Source: an uncultured Alteromonadaceae bacterium
Lineage (GTDB): Bacteria > Pseudomonadota > Gammaproteobacteria > Enterobacterales > Alteromonadaceae
DNA: 64,000 nucleotides
Direction: 5' to 3'
Assembly (NCBI GenBank): GCA_938085045.1
Contig: CALKGI010000005.1
Coordinates: 23,878 to 87,877 of the forward strand
The translations under genes and the position numbers were made by a program. The first letter of the stretch is position 1, and the number at the start of each line of letters is the position of its first letter. Of the stretch, positions 1 through 7,279 are shown one piece after another. The notes beneath the pieces were generated by a model that saw only the letters and a list, made by a program, of their open reading frames with translations, had not been told where the DNA came from and searched no databases.

Positions 1-522
1 CAAGCGACTGACTTACAATGCGAACTCAAGCAGCAACAAGACCCCGAAGTGGTGCGTTATATTCGTGAACCGTTATCAAATGAACAAGCCGTACAAAGTT
101 TTGAAGGTATGCTTAAACCTTGGCAAGGCAACGAGCGAGAATGGCTAGGTTTGTGCGTAACCAGAACGGCTGACCAACAATCTCTGGGTACCGTTTCCTT
201 TCGCTTTGAAGTGTTAGATTTTGCCATTATTGAAATTGGCTATCGATTTAATCGTCAATACCAAGGCCAGGGATACGCCTTTGAAGCGGTTGAAGCACTC
301 GTTGAGTTTTTGTTCGGCACATTAAAAGTACATAAAATCATGGCAATATGCGACCCACGCAACACAGCCTCTTTTAAGCTAATGCAAAAACTGGGAATGG
401 AAAAAGAAGGCTTACAACGCAAACATTATAAAATTGGCGAACAATACAGTGATGCCTTGCTCGCCGGTCTACTACAAGAAGATTGGGTTAGTTCTTCATC
501 AAAATCTGTGGCTATTTCTTAA
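1..522 (+). CDS. GNAT family N-acetyltransferase (5' end outside window)
   Basis: Acetyl-CoA dependent N-acetyltransferase of the RimJ/RimL-like GNAT fold; substrate unknown. The frame is open from base 1 and the residues before the first GTG (position 49) read like a normal GNAT N-terminus (QQQDPEVVRYIREPLS), so the real start lies upstream of the window. The acetyl-CoA loop is visible as YQGQGYAFEAV, followed by the typical late motif DPRNTASFKLMQKLGM. The stop overlaps the stop of the convergent methyltransferase gene by 11 bp. The family call is firm; any substrate such as a ribosomal protein or an antibiotic would be a guess. Confidence 0.85.
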   Translation, partial: QATDLQCELKQQQDPEVVRYIREPLSNEQAVQSFEGMLKPWQGNEREWLGLCVTRTADQQSLGTVSFRFEVLDFAIIEIGYRFNRQYQGQGYAFEAVEALVEFLFGTLKVHKIMAICDPRNTASFKLMQKLGMEKEGLQRKHYKIGEQYSDALLAGLLQEDWVSSSSKSVAIS

Positions 523-1237
523 AGAGCATCACAAAACGGTCAGTCTTACGTCGTATTTCTGGCCTGAAGGGAGATATTTTGCGGCTATCTTTAGCATTGC
601 GCAGCATATCGCCAGCTTTGACAAAAGCAAAACCACTATTGACTAGCTCATTTTTAACGTAACCTTCATCAATGCGGTGGAGTTTTTGCGAGTGCTTGGT
701 GTCAGTGCCAAGTGGGGCTGAATGGTCAATCACCAACAATCTTCCACCGGGTTTGAGCGCGTTTTTCAGTTGTTTGATGAAACCTTTGGCGTCAATATTC
801 CAAACATTAGATGTATGGTATAAGTCGTGATAACCCAAAACGAAAAAAACCGCATCAAGGCTGCCATCTGCAAATTCAAGACTGTCTGCCTCGCGTTTGT
901 AATCCACCACGTTGCTCAAACGATCACCTTTCACTCTGGCAATCAATTCATCACCAACAAACTTTAGATAGGCCCGATTATTGTGTAAATAAACTTTGCC
1001 ATTTTCGCCGACAACCTGCGACAACAGTTCACTGTAATATCCACCACCACCAAATATATCGGCGACTTTCATGCCTTTTTTAATACCAGCAAACTCGATA
1101 AGTTGTTGCGGCTTAGCGGTGGCATCTCGTTTAATATCTTGCGCTGTACGCTGGCTGTTATCAAATGCCATACCGGCAACTGAAGAAAAACTAGCCAAAC
1201 CCAAGCAACTGGCCAAAACAAAGGATTTTAATTTCAT
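512..1237 (-). CDS. exported class I SAM-dependent methyltransferase-like protein (COG4798 type)
   Basis: Predicted methyltransferase of 241 residues with an N-terminal Sec signal peptide (MKLKSFVLASCLGLASFSS, cleavage near residue 22). The Rossmann core has a glycine-rich SAM loop (DIFGGGGYY, about residues 60-68), an acidic motif II region and a motif IV-like segment (VFFVLGYHDLYH), then LKPGGRLLVIDHS, the usual motif VI. The export signal is odd because SAM is cytoplasmic; the family commonly carries it, so the protein may be a periplasmic derivative or the signal may act as an anchor. A paralogue lies at 24907-25659. Substrate unknown. A 13-bp inverted repeat (TAACAG-A-CTGTTA, 1297-1309) lies about 60 bp upstream of the start. 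Confidence 0.8.
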   Translation of the reverse strand: MKLKSFVLASCLGLASFSSVAGMAFDNSQRTAQDIKRDATAKPQQLIEFAGIKKGMKVADIFGGGGYYSELLSQVVGENGKVYLHNNRAYLKFVGDELIARVKGDRLSNVVDYKREADSLEFADGSLDAVFFVLGYHDLYHTSNVWNIDAKGFIKQLKNALKPGGRLLVIDHSAPLGTDTKHSQKLHRIDEGYVKNELVNSGFAFVKAGDMLRNAKDSRKISPFRPEIRRKTDRFVMLFKK

Positions 1238-1296
1238 AGATACAACTCCATCGATTTGCGAGAGGTTAAGTTAACACAATTTTAATAATTAAATGA

Positions 1297-1309
1297 TAAC
1301 AGACTGTTA
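1297..1309. promoter_or_regulatory. short inverted repeat upstream of exported methyltransferase
   Basis: TAACAG and CTGTTA are perfect 6-bp arms around a single A. The site is 60 bp upstream of the methyltransferase start in the promoter-sized gap 1238-1377, so an operator role is possible. No regulator can be named from the sequence. Confidence 0.25.
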
Positions 1310-1377
1310 CCGGATGTTGCCGCTATTATAACCGCTATCGATTACAACTAAATGATTTGACCGTGCCAAACTCATTT

Positions 1378-3339
1378 TTATTTCTCGGTCAGTATTCTTA
1401 CGCCGTGCTGATAATCATGCTCATAATTCGACAGGTCCTGCAAATAACCTTTGCACGCCTGATGCAGTTTATTGGTAGGTCCATCATCAGGCCATTGGCT
1501 CACCAGCGTTTCAAGCAACTCTAACGCTTGAATTAATCGCTGCTCAAACACGCCAACCAATGCCTGTTCATATTTATCGATATAAGCCAACTCTTGTTCG
1601 TCTGCACTAAAATGGGGCTGAAATATTTTCAAGCCTTCGGTTTTGCCTTTAACCTGCACACAATCGAGCAGTCGAAAACGCACTGGCTGATGCCACTTAT
1701 CTTGACATTGAAGAATATCATTAACCGTCGACTCACTTAAAATCAGCGTCACGCCATAATTTTTGCATAACCCTTCAATACGTGAAGCAATATTCACCTG
1801 ATCGCCAAGCACCGTGTAATTGAGCCGGTCATCAGAGCCCACCATGCCCGCCACCACGTTGCCGGTATTTAACCCCACCCCAATGTGAAGTTCGCAACCA
1901 TAAGCTGAACGAGTCTGTTTGTTGAAAGGGATCAATGTATCCAGCATGTTTTTCGCCGCCACCAAACCATGATAAGCCGAGTGTTCACAAGGTATAGGCG
2001 TGCCAAACAATGCCATTACCGCATCGCCGATAAACTTGTCGATAACCCCTTTTTCTTTGATGATGCAAAGATTGACCTGTGAAAAATACTCGTTAAGCAG
2101 GTTGATCAACGACTTTTCGTCGAGCTGCTCTGACAAAGAAGTAAAACCTCTAATATCGGCAAATAACATGGTGGCATACTGAGTTGTGCCGCCCAGTTCA
2201 ACACCTTGTTTTAACATATGGTCGGCAACTTCTTTAGACACCGATTTGTCAAAAGCCGAGCGAATTTTTTGCTTTTCGCCCAAATCAACAATCATCTGAT
2301 TAAACGAATCACCAAGCAGCGAGAACTCATCTCGAGAGCTGATTTTGACCCGGTGACTAAAGTTTTCTCTGGCGACTTGGGTTGTAGCAACCGACAGACG
2401 TTTAATCGGAGTAGATACGCCAACGGCAAAACCAAAAGCAATCAAAATGGCAATGCCAATACCGATACCACCCAAAGCTTGCATGCTCTCGCGGATATTA
2501 CGCACAAACACCAATTCTTCATCAAGCGAGCGGGCAATAATGTAGGGCGGCACAAACACGGTTTCATCCACAACCAGTTGCAACAAAAAGCGCTCATCAC
2601 CCAGCTTAACCTCTAGTGTCTTGTCGCCGATTGCGTCCAGTGCTTGCTCATTGGCCAACCATAAATCAAAAGCACTCATCAAATGTTGTTGACTAGAAAG
2701 ACCAGAAAACTCGGTGGCAATAATGCGTTTATTAGCATCAAGCACTGCGATATCAATGTCGCTGATGCTTTTGATTCGGTCGATGTCTTGCTTGGTTAAT
2801 ACTCTGCCCGCGATGACGATGCCAATCATTTCTTCGGTTTGAAAAATTGGCATAGCAATGCCTTGATAGAACACTTCATCTTGCAAAATAAACCCGGCGA
2901 CAGGTTCGCCTTCCATCGAATAATCAAACCATTCGCTGGCAATAAAAGCTTCAACCGTCGCGGTTTCATCTTTTTGGTGGGCCAACAATTCACCCTCAGT
3001 GTTAGTGACAGCCAGTACATTAAGGTTGGCGAACTTAGGTAAAACTTCGTTTCTGACGATGTCGTTACGGGTCAGGGTGCTGATGGTTTGGTCGTTGATG
3101 ATATCGCGAATGAGTTTGTCGTTAACAAGAGCAGTGGCATCATTGTCGAGCAGATAATAGCGGTCATCCATGCGCTGGCTTACGTTTCCTTTGGCTTGAA
3201 TTAATCGCTTTTCGATTTGAATTCTAAACCTGTCTTCAATGTCATTTTGTACCACGGTAAAAATGGCGAACAACAAGGCGACAATGATCAACGCAATGAT
3301 CACCGTCAGTTTGTAACGAAATGGAATATAATACTTCAT
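1378..3339 (-). CDS. membrane-bound class III adenylate cyclase with periplasmic sensor and HAMP
   Basis: Makes cAMP (probably) in response to an external signal. Architecture over 653 residues: N-terminal membrane helix (about 10-30), extracytoplasmic Cache-like sensor (about 31-285), second helix (about 288-308), HAMP segment (about 310-365), class III cyclase domain (about 385-560) and a helical tail. The cyclase metal-binding aspartates are in FADIRGFT and KFIGDAVMALFG. The Lys before FIGD and the Thr in NYTVLGDQVN fit ATP rather than GTP, but this is an inference. The gene follows the cupredoxin-like gene by about 40 bp on the same strand, so the two are probably co-transcribed and may form a sensory unit. 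Confidence 0.88.
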   Translation of the reverse strand: MKYYIPFRYKLTVIIALIIVALLFAIFTVVQNDIEDRFRIQIEKRLIQAKGNVSQRMDDRYYLLDNDATALVNDKLIRDIINDQTISTLTRNDIVRNEVLPKFANLNVLAVTNTEGELLAHQKDETATVEAFIASEWFDYSMEGEPVAGFILQDEVFYQGIAMPIFQTEEMIGIVIAGRVLTKQDIDRIKSISDIDIAVLDANKRIIATEFSGLSSQQHLMSAFDLWLANEQALDAIGDKTLEVKLGDERFLLQLVVDETVFVPPYIIARSLDEELVFVRNIRESMQALGGIGIGIAILIAFGFAVGVSTPIKRLSVATTQVARENFSHRVKISSRDEFSLLGDSFNQMIVDLGEKQKIRSAFDKSVSKEVADHMLKQGVELGGTTQYATMLFADIRGFTSLSEQLDEKSLINLLNEYFSQVNLCIIKEKGVIDKFIGDAVMALFGTPIPCEHSAYHGLVAAKNMLDTLIPFNKQTRSAYGCELHIGVGLNTGNVVAGMVGSDDRLNYTVLGDQVNIASRIEGLCKNYGVTLILSESTVNDILQCQDKWHQPVRFRLLDCVQVKGKTEGLKIFQPHFSADEQELAYIDKYEQALVGVFEQRLIQALELLETLVSQWPDDGPTNKLHQACKGYLQDLSNYEHDYQHGVRILTEK

Positions 3340-3379
3340 AATTACACCAGCAATACCTCAGAGTGACCCAAAGAAAATA

Positions 3380-4066
3380 CTAGCGACGGTACCGCCCTTT
3401 CTTTTTATACTTTTTACCATGTTTGTTTTTATGTTTTTGCACTTCGCGCACAATCTTGGTGCTAACCACCTGTGCCAGCGGCAATTGTAACCCATTTTCA
3501 CCAACCGTTATGGTTTTAGTACTGACGCCGCCGTAGATATGCCAAACATTTAAGTTGTACTGGCCCGGCGGTACATTGTCTATGGTAAAACTGCCCTTTT
3601 CATCGGTCACGGCAAAATAGTGGTTATCGAGTACCACAATGTCGAGGATCATTTTTTGGTGGATATTGCAGTAAACCTTATACATGCCGGTATCGGTGTA
3701 TTGCACTTCGCGAAAATCACCTTTGGGATAACGGCCCAAATCAAAGCTTTTTTTCTTTTCGGTGCTGAACACGTTGTGATCTAATTCATCTTGATTAAAA
3801 AAGTGTACCACCTGCCCCTTAACAATCGGCATGAGGCGAGGGAAAAACCGTTTCTCTTTTTGGTTGATTTTAATCGCGTTACTTTTCGCCTCGGTGGCAA
3901 GCACAGTATCAATACCACTAAGGTAAACTACGGCATACTGCGCACTATCAAACGCCTTGCGTCCGCCCTTTTTCATCACTTCGATTTGACCCGAGACCGT
4001 TGCACCAAGCGAAGACCAAGACAGGCACGAGGCCAACATAAGACAACCGATAAAATATTTGTTCAT
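3380..4066 (-). CDS. secreted cupredoxin-like protein with carboxypeptidase-regulatory-like domain
   Basis: Start chosen at the ATG at 4064-4066, because this Met begins a clear signal peptide (MNKYFIGCLMLASCLSWSS); an upstream TTG would add 14 residues ahead of it. The mature protein has a plastocyanin/methylamine-utilisation-like beta fold with likely copper ligands His97, Cys133, His136 and Met139 (DHNVF ... YCNIHQKM). A small transthyretin-like domain follows (GSFTIDNVPPGQYNLNVWH), and the tail is very basic (many Lys, Arg). It is probably a periplasmic or surface copper or redox protein. The adenylate cyclase lies about 40 bp downstream. Function in signalling is inferred from this pairing only. 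Confidence 0.75.
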   Translation of the reverse strand: MNKYFIGCLMLASCLSWSSLGATVSGQIEVMKKGGRKAFDSAQYAVVYLSGIDTVLATEAKSNAIKINQKEKRFFPRLMPIVKGQVVHFFNQDELDHNVFSTEKKKSFDLGRYPKGDFREVQYTDTGMYKVYCNIHQKMILDIVVLDNHYFAVTDEKGSFTIDNVPPGQYNLNVWHIYGGVSTKTITVGENGLQLPLAQVVSTKIVREVQKHKNKHGKKYKKKGRYRR

Positions 4067-4198
4067 ATTCAGCAAATTTGAGAAATTAGATTCCTTGGAG
4101 TATGACAAAGTCTAGTGGTTGTCGCAAATGCCCGGTGCTAATCCCGGGGCAATGCACAGGTAAGTCGCATCTATAAAACCCCATAATTGAACAAACAG

Positions 4199-4210
4199 AT
4201 TGTCGACAAT
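4199..4210. promoter_or_regulatory. palindromic operator candidate, copy 1
   Basis: ATTGTCGACAAT is a perfect 12-bp palindrome. An identical copy starts 61 bp downstream at 4260. This copy lies just upstream of a plausible -35 (TTTAAC, 4222-4227; CATAAT at 4244-4249, 16-bp spacer). The shape resembles operators of GntR/FadR-type repressors, but no such regulator is encoded in the window. Confidence 0.6.
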
Positions 4211-4221
4211 AATCAATATTA

Positions 4222-4249
4222 TTTAACTTTAAATGGATTAACTCATAAT
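4222..4249 (+). promoter_or_regulatory. putative promoter of the PQ-loop-like gene
   Basis: TTTAAC and CATAAT separated by 16 bp fit a weak sigma-70 promoter. Its predicted start point falls just before the second palindrome, so both palindromes bracket it. Confidence 0.35.
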
Positions 4250-4259
4250 TAAATGATAA

Positions 4260-4271
4260 ATTGTCGACAAT
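4260..4271. promoter_or_regulatory. palindromic operator candidate, copy 2
   Basis: Second perfect ATTGTCGACAAT, in the leader of the PQ-loop-like gene and a few bases ahead of its GGAGG ribosome-binding site. Two identical sites bracketing a promoter suggest cooperative or looping repression. Confidence 0.6.
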
Positions 4272-4287
4272 CACAACGGAGGAAGTT

Positions 4288-4971
4288 ATGTATCAGCTCG
4301 CAGGTTCAATCAATACCATCATGATTTTTGTCAGTTTACTCGGTGTTTTCGCCCAGTTAAAACTGGTTTGGCAGCGCAAAAAAAACGGCCAATTAAACCC
4401 AGAAATAGGTCGGCCTACCGAACTGTTATCACTCAATCAATTCAGTGTCAGTTTTCTCGCCTATTTTTCATTTTTTGTTTACGGTTATTCCATCACCCCA
4501 TTTAACCATTTTATCGTCTGGCCCCGGCTGATAGCCTCATTGCTGGTGATGTGGATATTATTTGAGATATTACGTGACCGCAAAACCCGTTCTACTCGGG
4601 TGATGTTTAGCATGTCGATTGTGTGTTTAATTGCCGGTCTAATTGGATTGATATTTAACCAACAATTCGATGATTCTGGCAAAACCATTTCGAGCGTATT
4701 AATCGTCACCATCACGGCGTTTTTGGCACAGGGTTACTTTCATCAAATCAAACTCATCATCCAAAACCGTCAAACCGGTGCGGTGTCTATTCGAATGAGT
4801 CAGTTTATTTTATTAATGGATTTGTCGACAATCGCCTTTGCGCTAACCATGCCATTAAGTGACAGTTGGCCTCTGATGTTATTGGCTGTGGTCAGTGGTA
4901 TCACCAAGCTGGTGATTATGTATTTATTTCGCTGGGTGAGAGTTGGGACGAGAAAACCCGAAGCACTGTAA
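4288..4971 (+). CDS. PQ-loop/MtN3-like seven-helix membrane protein
   Basis: Start chosen at the ATG at 4288, which has a strong GGAGG ribosome-binding site (about 4277-4281); the frame also opens at a TTG at 4261, inside the second palindrome. The 227-residue product is almost entirely hydrophobic with about seven helices. Two halves resemble each other: AQLKLVWQRKKNGQLN followed by a Q-F-S-rich helix, and HQIKLIIQNRQTGAVS followed by another. This is the 3+1+3 repeat pattern of PQ-loop/SWEET-like carriers, so a small-molecule carrier or receptor is possible. Substrate unknown. The coding region also contains an internal TTGTCGACAAT (4822-4832). Confidence 0.6.
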   Translation: MYQLAGSINTIMIFVSLLGVFAQLKLVWQRKKNGQLNPEIGRPTELLSLNQFSVSFLAYFSFFVYGYSITPFNHFIVWPRLIASLLVMWILFEILRDRKTRSTRVMFSMSIVCLIAGLIGLIFNQQFDDSGKTISSVLIVTITAFLAQGYFHQIKLIIQNRQTGAVSIRMSQFILLMDLSTIAFALTMPLSDSWPLMLLAVVSGITKLVIMYLFRWVRVGTRKPEAL

Positions 4972-5006
4972 TCAGATACGGCATAAACCCGCCTATACAA
5001 GGGCAA

Positions 5007-5026
5007 CGTAGGGGATTGCCCCTACG
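5007..5026. repeat. short palindromic intergenic repeat (CTAC family)
   Basis: CGTAGGGG-ATTG-CCCCTACG has perfect 8-bp arms and lies between two convergent genes (stops at 4971 and 5064), so it may also act as a terminator-like hairpin. Related elements that end in CCTAC occur near 25765, 29766, 31878 and 34920. Confidence 0.6.
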
Positions 5027-5063
5027 CCACCAAAGAACCTTCATCGATACAAAGACGAGACAA

Positions 5064-6515
5064 TCACAATTGCGCCAAACCCCAAAAAAACGCCACCATA
5101 GCGGTGAAACTCAGCAACATAATATAAGTAAAACCAATCATGCCGAATTTAACGAATGTGAAAAAGTAACCTTGCTTATACACGCGTTTTTGCATGATGA
5201 ACAAATAGATGGGCACCCATATGCTCAAACCGACAACAATATTTTCAACCATGTCACCCGCATCAGGGTACGTTTGATAAATGTTCTCATACAAAGTCGA
5301 CAACATAGCCATCATCATCAGCACCACAAACATAAAGGCATGACTGTGCAGCGCCACTGTTAAGTGTTCCATGTAAAAACGCTTTGAAAAAATGAAAAAT
5401 ACCTTAAGCAGCAGTGCAAACAGCGGTAACAAAAAGAACATCATTTGCGGTAACAAACCCAGCATTTGTTTAACTAGCGGTCCGGCATCTTGCAAAAAAG
5501 CCACTTTGGCTTTGGCTTCAAGCTCATCAAAAAAAACTTTCAACTTCTTATTGGTTTCATCCGACAGAAACTCAAATTGAGGGCTGAGATTCCATGAAAA
5601 ATTGGATTTATCACTGCTCGATGACGACTCATCTGCTGCGTCAACCGCCAGCTCACCGCTAAGTAACTGCGCTTTTTTAAGTTCTAGGGCCTGCTTGCGC
5701 TCCTCATCTTTTTCAGATGGTTCATATTTTGGTAGGCTTTGTTTATGCTCTAGACGCTCTAGTTTTCGCTCCACTTTATGAATCGCAGCCAATCTTGGGT
5801 CTTCATCGAGGTTCATTTCAATCATAGAAACCGCTGAAATTAACGCCTGCTTTTGAATCACCTCCCCAGGTTCTGGTTCGTAACCCGGCTGAGATTCTTT
5901 TTCTACAATGTCATCAATCTCGTCCTGAATCTCCTTAATGCTCTCTTTTAACTCTGTGCGTGTGTTTTCTCTATCGAGCACTAATTTATCGAGTTTTGCT
6001 TGATCTTCGGCAACTACGACATAATCTTTGGCCGCCATTTTCGCTTTCAGTGAATCAATATCTTTACTAATAACACTGATAGACTCGATATTGCTTTGCT
6101 GAAAATGCTTTAAATCTTTAACCGAATCATCGGTAAAAAAGCCCAAAAACAAAAAGAATACGATGCTAACAAAGAAATACAACCTAATGGGTGGTACGTA
6201 ATGTACTCGCCGGCCACGAAAATATTCATTGGTTAAAAACCCGGGCCTGAATATTAACGGCACTATGGTGCGCCCTGCGCGAGAATCAAAACCAAAAATA
6301 TCATCGAGAATGTGCATAACCACCGAACCGAAAAAGCGGATCACCGACATTTCGGGCTGACCACAACGTCCACAAAAAGGTCCATCCAGAACAAAACCGC
6401 AGTTCTCACACAATTTATCTGCATCGTCTCTTTTAATGGGTCCCAAATTATTTTGCTCAGCGCCGGGCGGCAATGGGTTCATTGGGGCATTTGCGGTAAT
6501 CACTTCGTTCGACAT
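5064..6515 (-). CDS. DUF3667 membrane protein with zinc ribbon and coiled-coil insertion
   Basis: The N-terminus has a zinc-ribbon-like CENCGF...CGRCGQ pair of knuckles (about residues 36-52), then the DUF3667 signature (FGFDSRAGRTIVPLIFRPG) and a first helix near 115-130. A highly charged, probably coiled-coil stretch follows (about 135-300), then three or four C-terminal helices. DUF3667 has no established function; a membrane-stress or envelope role is only speculation. The charged insertion makes this protein longer than typical members. Stand-alone gene, transcribed away from the rhomboid gene. Confidence 0.75.
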   Translation of the reverse strand: MSNEVITANAPMNPLPPGAEQNNLGPIKRDDADKLCENCGFVLDGPFCGRCGQPEMSVIRFFGSVVMHILDDIFGFDSRAGRTIVPLIFRPGFLTNEYFRGRRVHYVPPIRLYFFVSIVFFLFLGFFTDDSVKDLKHFQQSNIESISVISKDIDSLKAKMAAKDYVVVAEDQAKLDKLVLDRENTRTELKESIKEIQDEIDDIVEKESQPGYEPEPGEVIQKQALISAVSMIEMNLDEDPRLAAIHKVERKLERLEHKQSLPKYEPSEKDEERKQALELKKAQLLSGELAVDAADESSSSSDKSNFSWNLSPQFEFLSDETNKKLKVFFDELEAKAKVAFLQDAGPLVKQMLGLLPQMMFFLLPLFALLLKVFFIFSKRFYMEHLTVALHSHAFMFVVLMMMAMLSTLYENIYQTYPDAGDMVENIVVGLSIWVPIYLFIMQKRVYKQGYFFTFVKFGMIGFTYIMLLSFTAMVAFFWGLAQL

Positions 6516-6631
6516 AAAATAGATAACTCTTGGGGGGAGGCTGTATCATTTTGTAAAGATTATAAACTTAACCCTTATTTATAAAAAGGTTAAACTGGCC
6601 TTAAAGTTGTAAGAAATAGCGAAAAAACACC

Positions 6632-7183
6632 ATGAAAGAGATGACATCAGGCACAAAAATACTGCTCAGCAGCGCGGCACTTATGTGGTTGATTGAAATA
6701 ATTAACACACTTTTTAATCACCAGTTTTCGCATTTCGGCATTGTTCCCAGAGAACTTAGCGGCCTTATCGGCATTGTACTCTCACCCTTTTTGCATTGGA
6801 GCTTGCCACACCTTATTGGTAATACCATCCCATTTTTAGTCCTTGGTTTTTTAGTGCATCAGAGTAAGCAACTGCTGTTCGTTAGTTTGGTTGTGACATT
6901 TGGTGGTGGCCTGTTGGTATGGCTATTTGCACGAGATGCAGCCCATGCCGGCGCATCAGGTTTAATTATGGGTTATTTTGGTTTTCTCATCAGTCACGGT
7001 CTTTTTACCCGTTCGATACGCAGTATTTTGATTAGCGTCGTCGCGGTAATATTTTATGGCGGTATCGTCTTTAGCCTGCTTGATTTTCGCTCGCACATCA
7101 GTTTTGAAGGGCACATCTTTGGTTTCATTGCCGGAGTAGCGGCGGCTTGGCACATTGGTAAATCTAAAAAACCAAATACCTAA
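6632..7183 (+). CDS. rhomboid family intramembrane serine protease
   Basis: Cleaves transmembrane substrates within the bilayer. The 183-residue, six-helix core shows the rhomboid signatures: HxxxN in helix 2 (His60, Asn64), catalytic Ser109 in GASG, and catalytic His161 in EGHIFGFIAG. No extra cytoplasmic domain is present, so this is a minimal prokaryotic rhomboid. The start ATG lacks a strong ribosome-binding site. The hybrid kinase gene follows by about 96 bp. Confidence 0.9.
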   Translation: MKEMTSGTKILLSSAALMWLIEIINTLFNHQFSHFGIVPRELSGLIGIVLSPFLHWSLPHLIGNTIPFLVLGFLVHQSKQLLFVSLVVTFGGGLLVWLFARDAAHAGASGLIMGYFGFLISHGLFTRSIRSILISVVAVIFYGGIVFSLLDFRSHISFEGHIFGFIAGVAAAWHIGKSKKPNT

Positions 7184-7279
7184 ATTAAGGTTTTTTTTGA
7201 CACTGGCGAAAAAAGGTATCTTAGGCAATACTTGGGCACAAGCAGCCATACTGGCTCTTGATTATTCAAGCAAGGTATC

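Noticed and set aside
4261..4287. TTG start for the PQ-loop-like gene
   Set aside because: It falls within the second palindrome and lacks a ribosome-binding site, while the ATG at 4288 has GGAGG.
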